Assembly: GCA_958436045.1 (NCBI GenBank)
Contig: CAUBIP010000013.1
Coordinates: forward strand, 1 to 29,150
From: an uncultured Oscillospiraceae bacterium
GTDB taxonomy: Bacteria > Bacillota > Clostridia > Oscillospirales > Oscillospiraceae
Reading direction: 5' to 3'
DNA length: 29,150 nt
In this document: piece by piece, positions 21,899 through 29,150 of the stretch
Layout: each line of letters starts with the position of its first letter
Numbering within the stretch: the first letter of the stretch is position 1
Program-made: the position numbers and the translations under genes
Notes under the pieces: model-generated
The model's input: the letters and a program-made list of their open reading frames with translations, nothing else
Told to the model about the DNA's origin: nothing
Database searches by the model: none

Positions 21899-23170
21899 TT
21901 GGCAAAAATTGATGAAAGATCGATCCGCTGCTCATTTTGCGGCAAGCGGCAGGACCAGGTAAAGCGGATCCTCTCTGGTCCGAATGTCTATATTTGCGAT
22001 GAGTGTGTGGATCTGTGCAGCTCCCTGCTGCATGAGGATATGTACGAGACGCAGGAGCCGGCCTTCCAGCCCGGCGATAAGCTTCCCACGCCGAAGGAGA
22101 TCAAGGCGTATATGGACGGCTATATTATCGGCCAGGAGGATGCAAAGCGGACCCTCTCCGTCTCGGTGTATAACCACTACAAGCGCATCTTCTTCGGCGG
22201 AGACTCCAAGGTGGAGCTGCAGAAGAGCAATATCCTGCTGATCGGCCCCACCGGCTGCGGCAAGACGCTCTTTGCCCAGACTCTGGCGAAGATCTTGAAT
22301 GTCCCCTTCGCCATCGCGGATGCGACGACGTTGACCGAGGCGGGCTATGTCGGCGAGGATGTGGAGAACATCCTCCTGCGCCTGCTCCAGGCGGCGGATT
22401 TTGATGTCGAGCTGGCAGAGCGTGGGATCATCTATATTGACGAGATGGATAAGATCGCCCGCAAGAGCGAGAATACCTCCATCACCCGCGACGTCTCCGG
22501 CGAGGGCGTGCAGCAGGCGCTTTTGAAGATCGTCGAGGGCACCGTCGCCAATGTGCCGCCCCAGGGCGGGCGCAAGCACCCGCAGCAGGAGTTTATCCAG
22601 GTCGATACCTCGAATATCCTCTTTATCTGCGGCGGTGCGTTTGATGGGCTGGATAAGATCATCGAAGCCCGGACGGACCGCTCCTCCATTGGCTTTGGCT
22701 CGGAAATCTCTAGTAAGTCCCAGCGGGATCTGGGCAAGCTGTTTCAACAGGTGCAGCCTCACGATCTGCTGAAATTCGGCATCATTCCGGAGCTGGTCGG
22801 CCGCCTGCCCGTCATCACGACGCTGCGGGACCTGAAAAAGGAGGATCTGATCCGCATCCTGACCGAGCCGCATAACGCGCTGTGCCGCCAGTATGAGCAG
22901 CTGCTGGACTTTGACCAGGTGCAGCTGCAATTTGAGCCGGAGGCGCTGGAGGCGGTGGCCCAGAAGGCCATTGATCGGAAGATCGGCGCCCGGGGCCTGC
23001 GGGCGGTGCTGGAGGATCTGATGATCCCCATCATGTACGAGATCCCCTCCGACCCGGACGTGGAGCGCGTTGTGATCACAAAGCGCTGCGTGGAGGAGGG
23101 CTGCGCGCCGGATATTTACCGCAAGGGCGCCAAGGCATTGGAGCCGGGCGAGCACGCGGCCGGCGCATAA
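21899..23170 (+). CDS. clpX: ClpX, ATPase and unfoldase of ClpXP
   Basis: AAA+ unfoldase that recognises substrates and feeds them to ClpP. The 423 residues have an N-terminal zinc-binding domain (Cys11, Cys14, Cys33, Cys36), Walker A GPTGCGKT (116-123), the pore loop GYVGED (149-154), Walker B IIYIDEMD (177-184), and the C-terminal sensor domain IGARGLRAVLEDLM. The start is TTG 21899, with AGGAG about 9 bases upstream; the next ATG would cut into the zinc domain. A TTG start may keep its level below ClpP. The C-terminal 20 residues are variable in the family. Confidence 0.97.
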   Translation: MAKIDERSIRCSFCGKRQDQVKRILSGPNVYICDECVDLCSSLLHEDMYETQEPAFQPGDKLPTPKEIKAYMDGYIIGQEDAKRTLSVSVYNHYKRIFFGGDSKVELQKSNILLIGPTGCGKTLFAQTLAKILNVPFAIADATTLTEAGYVGEDVENILLRLLQAADFDVELAERGIIYIDEMDKIARKSENTSITRDVSGEGVQQALLKIVEGTVANVPPQGGRKHPQQEFIQVDTSNILFICGGAFDGLDKIIEARTDRSSIGFGSEISSKSQRDLGKLFQQVQPHDLLKFGIIPELVGRLPVITTLRDLKKEDLIRILTEPHNALCRQYEQLLDFDQVQLQFEPEALEAVAQKAIDRKIGARGLRAVLEDLMIPIMYEIPSDPDVERVVITKRCVEEGCAPDIYRKGAKALEPGEHAAGA

Positions 23171-23185
23171 AGAAGCACATAAGGG

Positions 23186-23214
23186 CGGACAGAGGGGCCA
23201 GTTCTCTCTGTCCG
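23186..23214 (+). terminator. Hairpin between clpX and lon
   Basis: CGGACAGAG (23186-23194) pairs perfectly with CTCTGTCCG (23206-23214). Only TTT follows, so termination is probably partial, letting some transcription continue into lon. Confidence 0.5.
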
Positions 23215-23248
23215 TTTGACCATCTACAGAAGAAAGGAGTGTGTTAAC

Positions 23249-25684
23249 ATGTCGGATATCCTGATCTCCCAGCAGATGCCAATCCTGGCGCTGCGCGGGC
23301 TGACGGTTTTCCCCGAGATGGTCGTCCATTTCGACATCGGGCGGGAAAAGTCGATCCTGGCCATGGAAGCTGCCATGAACGAGGAGCAGACGATCTTCCT
23401 CGTCACGCAAAAGGATGTCTTTGTTGACGACCCTAAACAGAAGGACCTCTATGAGGTCGGCACCGTGGCGCACATCAAGCAGGTGCTGCGGCTGCCCCAT
23501 GATTCGATCCGGATTCTGGTCAATGGCCTGTACCGGGCTAAAATCAGCTCCATGGAGCAGGACGGCCCCTATCTCAAGGGGCGGGTCGAAACACTGAATA
23601 TTCCGTCCTACCGGAAGCAGACACCGAAGATCGTGGCGCTGCTGCGGCAGAGCGCCCACTATTTTGAGCAGATGATGGAGCTCTCCCAAAAGCCCCAGCA
23701 GGAAATTTTGCTGCGCCTGGTCTCGACAACGGACCCGGGCATCGTCGCCGATGCCCTAGGTCAGTACGCGACGTTTGGCTATGAGGAGAAAATGCAGATC
23801 CTCAAGCAGCTGCACCCGGTCAAGCGGCTGGAGTTGGCCAACCGGCTGCTGGCGAAGGAGCTGGAGGTCCTGGGCATCGAGAGCGAGCTCAATGAGCGCG
23901 CCCAGGAGAGCATCAACAAGGGCCAGAAGGATTACTACCTCCGGGAGCAGCTCAAGGTCATCCGCTCCGAGCTGGGTGAGGAGGACGAGGACAACGAGCT
24001 GGACGAATACCGGCAGAAGATCAAGGCCCTGGAGCTTTCCGAGGACACGGAGAAAAAGCTGCTGAAGGAGGTCTCCCGGTTGGGCAAGCAGCCCCAGGGT
24101 TCTTCCGAGGCGGCGGTCATCCGGAACTATCTGGATATCTGCCTGGACCTGCCATGGAACACCCGGACGAAGGAACAGGTCAATGTCGAAGCAGCCCGGA
24201 AGCGGCTGGATGCCGATCATTATGGCCTGGAAAAGGTCAAGGAGCGGATTTTAGAATCCTTGGCAGTGCGGCAGCTGTCGCCGGATGCGCCGACGGAGAT
24301 CCTTTGCCTGGTGGGCCCCCCCGGCGTTGGCAAGACATCCATCGCCTTCAGCATCGCCCGGTGCCTGAACCGGAAGCTGGCGCGCATCGCCCTGGGCGGT
24401 GTCCACGATGAGGCAGAAATTCGCGGCCACCGCAAGACCTATATCGGCGCCATGCCGGGCCGGATCATCACCGGCATCCAGCAGGCGGGGAGCAAGAACG
24501 CCGTGCTGCTGCTCGACGAGATCGACAAGCTGGGCAGCGATTACCGGGGCGACCCGTCCTCGGCCCTGCTGGAGGTCCTGGACAGCGAGCAAAATGCGAC
24601 ATACCGGGATCACTATCTTGAACTCCCGTTTGACCTGAGCGAGTGCCTGTTTATCACAACGGCCAACACGACGGAGACGATCCCCCGCGCTTTGCTTGAC
24701 CGGATGGAGGTCATCGAGCTGGGGTCTTATACCGACGAGGAAAAGCTGATGATCGCCAAGCGGCATCTGCTGCGCAAGCAGCTGGCGCTGCACGGGATGG
24801 ACGGCAAGCAGGTCCGCGTGACAGACGACGCGCTGCGGGAGATCATCCGATGCTACACCCGGGAGGCCGGTGTGCGGAACCTGGAGCGGCAGCTGGCCAA
24901 GCTGGCGCGGCGGGCTGCGGCCAAGCTTGTGCAGCAGGATGCGCCGAAGCGAATCACGGTTAACGGTGCGAATCTGGAGGAATTCCTGGGCGTACGCCGC
25001 TTCCTGCCGGACAAGCTGCCCCCCTGCGACCCGGTCGGCCTGGTGACAGGCTTGGCCTGGACGGCGGCCGGCGGCGAGACGCTGGAGGTCGAGGTCAATG
25101 TCATGGACGGCAGCGGCAAGCTGGAGCTGACCGGCAATCTGGGCGACGTGATGAAGGAATCGGCCCACGCGGCCTGGAGCTATCTCCGCGCCCATGCGGC
25201 CCAGTGGCACATTGCCCCGGATTTTTATAAGACGAAGGACATTCATGTCCACTTCCCGGAGGGCGCGGTACCCAAGGACGGGCCGTCTGCGGGTATCACC
25301 GTCTGCACGGCGATGGTCTCGGCTCTGTCCGGTGCGCCGGTGCGGCGGGATATCGCCATGACGGGTGAGATCTCCATCCGTGGCCGGGTACTGCCCATCG
25401 GTGGCCTGCGGGAAAAGACGATGGCGGCGCTGCGGCACGGCATCCGCCTGGTCATCATCCCCAAGGCCAATGAAAAGGACCTGGAGGAGATCGACCCGCT
25501 GGTTCGCAAGGGCCTGAACTTTATGACTGCCGAGCAGGTGGACAGCGTGCTGGAAGCGGCGCTGGATTTCTCTGCCTGTACCGCACCAGTTTTGGAGGAT
25601 CCTGCCAAGAGCGCGTCCCAGCAGATTGCCCTGCCGGTGCCGGAGCAGGTGAATAAAACCAGGACGCCGGATCTGCGGCAATAA
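23249..25684 (+). CDS. lon: ATP-dependent protease La (Lon)
   Basis: Homo-hexameric quality-control protease. The 811 residues have the N-terminal substrate-binding domain (from PILALRGLTVFPEMVVHFDIGR), a coiled-coil linker, the AAA+ module with Walker A GPPGVGKT (356-363) and Walker B VLLLDEIDKL, and the protease domain with the dyad Ser680 (PKDGPSAG) and Lys723 (LREKTMAA). Start ATG 23249 has AAAGGAG about 10 bases upstream; the frame opens earlier at 23216 but without a ribosome binding site, and standard Lon begins here. The C-terminal 45 residues are variable. It is followed 9 bases later by engB. Confidence 0.97.
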   Translation: MSDILISQQMPILALRGLTVFPEMVVHFDIGREKSILAMEAAMNEEQTIFLVTQKDVFVDDPKQKDLYEVGTVAHIKQVLRLPHDSIRILVNGLYRAKISSMEQDGPYLKGRVETLNIPSYRKQTPKIVALLRQSAHYFEQMMELSQKPQQEILLRLVSTTDPGIVADALGQYATFGYEEKMQILKQLHPVKRLELANRLLAKELEVLGIESELNERAQESINKGQKDYYLREQLKVIRSELGEEDEDNELDEYRQKIKALELSEDTEKKLLKEVSRLGKQPQGSSEAAVIRNYLDICLDLPWNTRTKEQVNVEAARKRLDADHYGLEKVKERILESLAVRQLSPDAPTEILCLVGPPGVGKTSIAFSIARCLNRKLARIALGGVHDEAEIRGHRKTYIGAMPGRIITGIQQAGSKNAVLLLDEIDKLGSDYRGDPSSALLEVLDSEQNATYRDHYLELPFDLSECLFITTANTTETIPRALLDRMEVIELGSYTDEEKLMIAKRHLLRKQLALHGMDGKQVRVTDDALREIIRCYTREAGVRNLERQLAKLARRAAAKLVQQDAPKRITVNGANLEEFLGVRRFLPDKLPPCDPVGLVTGLAWTAAGGETLEVEVNVMDGSGKLELTGNLGDVMKESAHAAWSYLRAHAAQWHIAPDFYKTKDIHVHFPEGAVPKDGPSAGITVCTAMVSALSGAPVRRDIAMTGEISIRGRVLPIGGLREKTMAALRHGIRLVIIPKANEKDLEEIDPLVRKGLNFMTAEQVDSVLEAALDFSACTAPVLEDPAKSASQQIALPVPEQVNKTRTPDLRQ

Positions 25685-25693
25685 GGAGCGGGC

Positions 25694-26287
25694 ATGAACT
25701 TTCAAAACGTTTCGTTCGTCCTCTCCGCGGCCTCTCCGGCGGATTTCCGCCGGGATGGGCTGCCGCAGATCGTCTTTGCGGGGAAGTCCAATGTGGGTAA
25801 GTCCTCGGTCATCAACCGGGTCCTGCAGCGGAAGAATTACGCCAGAGTCGGCGAATCGCCGGGCAAGACTGTCCATATCAACTATTTTCTCGTCGATGGG
25901 GCAGCGTATCTCGTCGACCTGCCGGGCTATGGCTATGCCAAGGTTCCCAAGGCGGAAAAGGACCGCTGGGCCCGGCTTATGGAGGATTATTTTGCCGCGG
26001 AGGGCCTCATCACCCTGGGTATTATGATTGTCGACGCCCGCCATGCCCCGACGGCGCTGGACAAGGTCATGGCCGATTGGTTCATGCAGTCCGGCGCACC
26101 GTTCCTGGTGGTGGCCAATAAGCTGGATAAGCTGAAAAAGAGCGAGATCGCGCCGAATATGCAGCGTATCGCGGACGAGCTTGGCTTGCCGGATGTATGC
26201 CACGTGCTGCCATTTTCTGCACAAAAGGGCGACGGGCGGACAGCGCTGGTCGAGCTGATCGAGCAGGCGGCGCAGGGGCAGCTGTAA
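25694..26287 (+). CDS. engB: Ribosome biogenesis GTP-binding protein EngB (YsxC/YihA)
   Basis: Small essential GTPase for late 50S assembly. The 197 residues contain G1 GKSNVGKS (30-37), the G2 Thr in SPGKT, G3 DLPG (75-78) followed by YGYAKVPK, and G4 NKLDK. Length is normal. TAAGGAG overlaps the end of lon, about 7 bases before the ATG. The lon-engB neighbourhood is conserved in Firmicutes and ends the protein-quality operon. Confidence 0.97.
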   Translation: MNFQNVSFVLSAASPADFRRDGLPQIVFAGKSNVGKSSVINRVLQRKNYARVGESPGKTVHINYFLVDGAAYLVDLPGYGYAKVPKAEKDRWARLMEDYFAAEGLITLGIMIVDARHAPTALDKVMADWFMQSGAPFLVVANKLDKLKKSEIAPNMQRIADELGLPDVCHVLPFSAQKGDGRTALVELIEQAAQGQL

Positions 26288-26308
26288 TAGGATGAACTGA
26301 TTTTAGAA

Positions 26309-26345
26309 CGCGCCGCTTCGCGGGCATTAGCCCCGGAGCGGCGCG
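26309..26345 (+). terminator. Hairpin after engB
   Basis: CGCGCCGCT (26309-26317) pairs perfectly with AGCGGCGCG (26337-26345), with further GC pairs inside. The tail is only moderately T-rich (CCTTAAACTTTCTT). Probably the operon terminator. Confidence 0.6.
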
Positions 26346-26346
26346 C

Positions 26347-26405
26347 CTTAAACTTTCTTAAATCCGCCGAAAAGCTGATGCATTTTGCCGCAGGTGTGTT
26401 ATGAT
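26347..26405 (+). promoter_or_regulatory. Candidate operator and promoter of the two-component system
   Basis: Two direct repeats CTTAAA (26347-26352 and 26357-26362) have a 10-base period, the geometry bound by OmpR/PhoB-type regulators. About 38 bases further is -10 TATGAT (26400-26405) preceded by TGT (extended -10). No good -35 is visible, as expected if an activator is needed. Autoregulation is inferred. Confidence 0.4.
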
Positions 26406-26482
26406 AAGCATGTAAGGGAGCAACGCAATGCCGGTGATGCAACGGGGCAGCGCAAGAAAACGCGGCGAAGGAGGCCGGGGCA

Positions 26483-27175
26483 GTGGAAGAGAAATTGCAG
26501 GTACTAGTGGTGGATGACGAGGCTGATATTCGCGGCTTGCTGCGGGTCTTGCTGGAGCGCCATGGTATGGCGGTGATAGAGGCGGCCAATGGGCGGCAGG
26601 CAATCACGGCGATACAGGTACATAGCGGCTTGGACCTTGTCATTCTGGACGTTATGATGCCCAAGTGCGACGGGGTGCAGGCTTGCAGTGAGATCCGCAA
26701 GCTCTCATCTGTGCCGATCCTGTTTTTGACCGCCCGGACCCAGGAGGCGGATATGCGCGACGCCTACGCCAGCGGTGGGGATGATTACCTGGGCAAGCCA
26801 TTCTCTCAGGCGGAGCTGCTGATGAAGGTCGATTCCCTCATCCGCCGCTACCGGGTCTACAAGGGCAAGCTTCAGACCCAGGTGCTGCCGGGGATGATCG
26901 AGCTGTGCGATGAGAACCACAGCGTCAAGAAAAGCGGCGCGTATATCGATCTGACGGATATGGAGTACCATATCCTGAAATTCCTGGTGCAGAACCGGGG
27001 GCGGACGGTCTCTGTGCAGCAGATCTATGAAAATGTCTGGCATGAAAAATACATGCCGACCTCTTCCAATACCGTGATGGTGCACGTTTTAAATTTGCGG
27101 AAAAAGCTGGAGGCATCGCCTTCGTCGCCGAAGCTAATCCGGACGATTTGGGGAAAGGGCTATCAGATTGACTAA
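26483..27175 (+). CDS. OmpR/PhoB-family response regulator
   Basis: 230 residues. The receiver domain has Asp11/Asp12, the phospho-acceptor Asp56 (VILDVMMPK), Thr83 (FLTAR) and Lys105 (GKPF). A winged-helix DNA-binding domain follows (about 135-230), with DLTDMEYHILKFLVQNRGRTVSVQQIYENVW and VHVLNLRKKLE...IRTIWGKGYQID. The start is GTG 26483, 8 bases after GGAGG. It overlaps the sensor kinase by 8 bases. VanR/PhoP-like by layout; the controlled genes are not known. Confidence 0.95.
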   Translation: MEEKLQVLVVDDEADIRGLLRVLLERHGMAVIEAANGRQAITAIQVHSGLDLVILDVMMPKCDGVQACSEIRKLSSVPILFLTARTQEADMRDAYASGGDDYLGKPFSQAELLMKVDSLIRRYRVYKGKLQTQVLPGMIELCDENHSVKKSGAYIDLTDMEYHILKFLVQNRGRTVSVQQIYENVWHEKYMPTSSNTVMVHVLNLRKKLEASPSSPKLIRTIWGKGYQID

Positions 27176-28514
27176 GAAGCATTATTGCCCGCTGCGGCTG
27201 CAGATGGTGTTCTGTTTTATCTTAGGTGCGGCCTGCGCGGTGGCAATCTATTTTGGGGCGTCCCGCCTGGGGACGTATCTGATTGACCGCTACTATCTGG
27301 ATGAGACCGCCACGCTGCAGCGGGAACAGGCGCTGCTGGAAAGCTTTGACGATTACGTGCAGGCAGGGAACCTGACCTCCGAGGATTCCGAAGCCATCGG
27401 CGCCTGGGCGGAGGATATGAAATACGCCTATATCTTGATCTTCCGCGGCGGTGTGTTGACGATGGAAGCGGATGCGACGGGCGTCTCGCAGCCCCTGGAG
27501 GACGAGGACCTCTGGTATGACGATCAAATGGCCTATGACCGGTATTTTTACCCGGTGCATTTTCAGGACGGCGTCTGCTCCGTGACGGTCTATGATTTCT
27601 CCTCTGCGAGGATGTATACGATTTCAACCGTCGCGTCCATAACGCTGGCAGCGATTGGCTTTTTAGCGGTAATCCTGCTCGATAATCGCCGTCTGCGCAA
27701 GCGTATTACGGACATCTCCCACTGCGTCTGCAAGGTTGCAGCGGGGGATCTGGAGCTGAAGATTACGGAATCCGGTCGGGATGAACTTTCGGATTTGGCT
27801 ATGGATATCGACCAGATGCGACGTACACTCCTGGACCAGCTCAAAAAAGAGCAGGAGGCCTGGCAGGCCAATACGGATTTGCTGCGCGCCCTCTCTCACG
27901 ATATTCGGACGCCGATGACTGCGCTGCTGGGCTATCTGGACTTGGTGCAGTCCCACCAGTACGAGACCAAGGCACAGTTGGAGCAGTACCTCGCAATCTG
28001 CGACGCGAAGGCACAGCAGCTGCGGCAGTTGACAGACAAGCTTTTTGGGTATTTTCTCGTATTCGCCAACCGGGAGCTGCACCTGAAACAGGAGCCGCTG
28101 GATACCCAGCTGCTGTTTGCCCAGCTGTTTGGCGAGGAGATCTGCTGCCTGGAGAACGAGGGCTTTACCGTCACTTGGGAGCGTCTGGAGCAGGGGCAAA
28201 CCGTCGTGACCGACGCGGTGCAGCTGCAGCGGGTCGTTGCGAACCTGTTTTCCAATATCCGCAAATATGCCGACCCGGCAAAGCCGGTGCAGGTGCAGGA
28301 GCAGCTGCGCAAGGGGCGCATTTGCGTGCGGCTTTCCAACGCTGTGAATCCGGTGGCCGGCGCAGTGGAGAGCAATCAGATCGGCCTGCGGACGTCCCGC
28401 AAGCTGATGCAGCTCCTAGGTGGTGGCCTGCACACGTCGGAGGCCAAGGGCGTCTTCCTGGCAGAGCTGACACTGCCGGTGCAGCCCCAGCCGGAGCCTG
28501 CGGCGGAAGCTTGA
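27168..28514 (+). CDS. Sensor histidine kinase, partner of the preceding regulator
   Basis: 448 residues. Two membrane spans (about 11-31 and 152-172) flank an extracellular acidic domain of about 120 residues. A HAMP linker follows (173-226), then the H-box ALSHDIRTPMTALLGYL with phospho-acceptor His244 and the N-box VVANLFSNIRKYAD. The usual DxGxG D-box is absent: after the N-box the chain reads LSNAVNP, then ESNQIGLRTSRKLMQLLGGG, a form I recall from other clostridial kinases, so activity is still likely. The start is TTG 27168 with AAAGGG 8 bases upstream, inside the regulator gene. The signal is unknown. Confidence 0.92.
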   Translation: MTKKHYCPLRLQMVFCFILGAACAVAIYFGASRLGTYLIDRYYLDETATLQREQALLESFDDYVQAGNLTSEDSEAIGAWAEDMKYAYILIFRGGVLTMEADATGVSQPLEDEDLWYDDQMAYDRYFYPVHFQDGVCSVTVYDFSSARMYTISTVASITLAAIGFLAVILLDNRRLRKRITDISHCVCKVAAGDLELKITESGRDELSDLAMDIDQMRRTLLDQLKKEQEAWQANTDLLRALSHDIRTPMTALLGYLDLVQSHQYETKAQLEQYLAICDAKAQQLRQLTDKLFGYFLVFANRELHLKQEPLDTQLLFAQLFGEEICCLENEGFTVTWERLEQGQTVVTDAVQLQRVVANLFSNIRKYADPAKPVQVQEQLRKGRICVRLSNAVNPVAGAVESNQIGLRTSRKLMQLLGGGLHTSEAKGVFLAELTLPVQPQPEPAAEA

Positions 28515-28532
28515 GTTTTTTTCGCTGTAAAC

Positions 28533-28561
28533 TTGACAAAAATTGGCCGGTATGATAATAT
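28533..28561 (+). promoter_or_regulatory. Promoter of the tRNA-Ser pair
   Basis: A consensus -35 TTGACA (28533-28538), a 17-base spacer and -10 TAATAT (28556-28561), ending 22 bases before the first tRNA. The best -35 in the window, as expected for stable RNA. Confidence 0.85.
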
Positions 28562-28583
28562 AAACCTCGCAGCCAAGCAATTC

Positions 28584-28672
28584 GGAGAGATGTCCGAGCG
28601 GTTTAAGGAGCTGGTCTTGAAAACCAGTGACTCAGCAATGAGCCGTGGGTTCGAATCCCACTCTCTCCGCCA
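28584..28672 (+). tRNA. tRNA-Ser (anticodon TGA)
   Basis: An 89-base tRNA with acceptor stem GGAGAGA/TCTCTCC, anticodon stem CTGGT/ACCAG with loop CTTGAAA (anticodon TGA), the long class II variable arm, T loop GGTTCGAATCC and an encoded CCA (28670-28672). Reads UCA/UCG and, by wobble, other UCN codons. Confidence 0.97.
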
Positions 28673-28696
28673 ATCCTCTCAGGATTTCTGCGATTT

Positions 28697-28788
28697 GGAG
28701 AAGTACCCAAGTGGCCGAAGGGGCTCCCCTGCTAAGGGAGTAGGCGTCTAAAAAGCGCGCAAGGGTTCAAATCCCTTCTTCTCCGCCA
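28697..28788 (+). tRNA. tRNA-Ser (anticodon GCT)
   Basis: A 92-base class II tRNA: acceptor GGAGAAG/CTTCTCC, anticodon stem CTCCC/GGGAG with loop CTGCTAA (anticodon GCT), long variable arm, T loop GGTTCAAATCC, encoded CCA (28786-28788). Reads AGC/AGU. It lies 24 bases after tRNA-Ser(TGA) and is in the same transcript. Confidence 0.97.
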
Positions 28789-28827
28789 AGCCCACCGTGA
28801 TTTTTCGAAAATCCCGGTGGGCTTTTT
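28788..28827 (+). terminator. Terminator of the tRNA-Ser operon
   Basis: AAGCCCACCG (28788-28797) pairs with CGGTGGGCTT (28815-28824). The inner GATTTTCGAAAATC region can extend the stem, and T5 lies at 28823-28827. It begins at the last base of the CCA end. Confidence 0.85.
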
Positions 28828-28838
28828 CTGTTTTCGAT

Positions 28839-28874
28839 GGTTTAGAATATCGCCTGGAATATGGCTTAGAATGC
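28839..28874 (+). repeat. Three degenerate 12-base direct repeats
   Basis: GGTTTAGAATAT (28839-28850), CGCCTGGAATAT (28851-28862) and GGCTTAGAATGC (28863-28874) are arranged head to tail without gaps, just after the tRNA terminator and about 85 bases before a putative promoter. Could be a binding-site array for the adjacent XRE-type regulator, or chance. Confidence 0.4.
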
Positions 28875-28934
28875 CTGCGTTTCTGCACGGTGCGCCGCCT
28901 TTTTGCGGAAAACCGGGATGTTACGCTGCGTTGC

Positions 28935-28964
28935 TTGCGGCAACGGGGGCGTATTTGGTATCAT
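28935..28964 (+). promoter_or_regulatory. Putative promoter of the XRE-type gene
   Basis: -35 TTGCGG (28935-28940), an 18-base spacer, -10 TATCAT (28959-28964) with TGG in front. It lies 36 bases before ATG 29000. Confidence 0.45.
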
Positions 28965-28999
28965 CGCGGCATCGGCAGAAGAAAGGTGGTCAAAATTTT

Positions 29000-29125
29000 A
29001 TGCTGAGCGAAAATTTAAGAACATGCCGAAAGGCAAAGGGACTTTCCCAGGCGGAGCTTGCCATCAAGCTGCATGTCGTGCGGCAGACGGTCTCTAAATG
29101 GGAAACCGGAGTTTCCCATAGTTAA
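29000..29125 (+). pseudogene. Truncated XRE-family helix-turn-helix regulator
   Basis: The 41 codons encode LRTCRKAKGLSQAELAIKLHVVRQTVSKWETG, the N-terminal Cro/C1-type helix-turn-helix of the kind that usually continues ...PDxxxLxxLxxxF. Here it ends GVSHS and a TAA at 29123-29125, removing helices 4-5 of the fold and any effector domain. The ribosome binding site (AAAGGTGG, about 10 bases upstream) and a promoter-like sequence are intact. The following 25 bases show no continuation in another frame that I can recognise. Either a nonsense or insertion event or a very short peptide; the window ends too soon to tell. Confidence 0.6.
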
Positions 29126-29150
29126 AGATACCACACCAAATATGATGAAC

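Noticed and set aside
19689..21935. 748-codon open frame opposite tig and clpP
   Set aside because: It spans two well-supported genes and the gap between them in antisense; composition is an artefact of codon bias.
21932..23689. 585-codon open frame opposite clpX and the start of lon
   Set aside because: Antisense shadow; crosses the clpX-lon hairpin and has no start signal.
24251..26224. 657-codon open frame opposite lon and engB
   Set aside because: Antisense to two fully conserved genes; no domain or start signal of its own.
28584..28788. Tandem tRNA-Ser genes as a recent duplication
   Set aside because: The two have different anticodons and differ throughout the arms; they are distinct isoacceptors commonly found together.

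Overview
The window is chromosomal DNA from a fairly GC-rich Gram-positive bacterium. The best fit is a gut Clostridia member of the Oscillospirales type (Faecalibacterium/Subdoligranulum/Gemmiger relatives). This is inferred from a zinc-ribbon L28, a single-span signal peptidase I, an HPr kinase, the tig-clpP-clpX-lon-engB block, the rplS-lepB-rbgA-rnhB-yraN block and the paired TIGR03960/TIGR03936 radical SAM genes. No 16S or database search was available, so genus is not claimed. Most of the window is orderly housekeeping DNA with clear sigma-A promoters and intrinsic terminators.

Layout. (1) 100-5902: a BMP-type ABC importer, probably for nucleosides (lipoprotein, double ATPase, two permeases). 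It has an unusual AT-rich palindromic leader, and tandem hairpins separate the binding-protein gene from the rest. (2) 5939-8034: hprK, divergent from rpmB, then a DUF2284 protein. (3) 8042-9825, minus strand: an AraC-family regulator and a GtrA-like membrane protein. (4) 9917-10565: tRNA-Arg(CCG), then a scar in which the 5' end of an amidohydrolase gene, with promoter and ribosome binding site intact, runs into the frameshifted 3' end of an IS3-family transposase. (5) 10570-14145, minus strand: a small proline-rich membrane protein, an M50 (SpoIVFB-like) protease, a B12-binding-type radical SAM protein and its DUF2344 partner. (6) 14235-19647: rplS with its own terminator, then a tightly packed operon lepB, rbgA, rnhB, yraN, M19 dipeptidase, a threonine-synthase-derived protein and a metallophosphoesterase. 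(7) 19667-26345: trigger factor, ClpP, ClpX, Lon and EngB. (8) 26347-28514: an OmpR-type two-component system. (9) 28533-29150: two tRNA-Ser genes (UGA, GCU) and a truncated XRE regulator.

Functionally the window joins ribosome assembly and translation (L28, L19, RbgA, EngB, three tRNAs), protein export and quality control (LepB, trigger factor, ClpXP, Lon), nutrient uptake and carbon control (BMP importer, HPr kinase) and signalling. The most unusual gene is at 18195-18932: a half-length relic of threonine synthase that keeps recognisable flanks of the cofactor site but has Glu where the PLP lysine should be and has lost the phosphate-binding loop. It is nonetheless intact and embedded in an essential operon. 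Other points worth checking are the mutually exclusive inverted repeats in the importer leader, the amidohydrolase/IS3 scar and the truncated regulator at the right edge. I saw no CRISPR array, prophage or complete mobile element.
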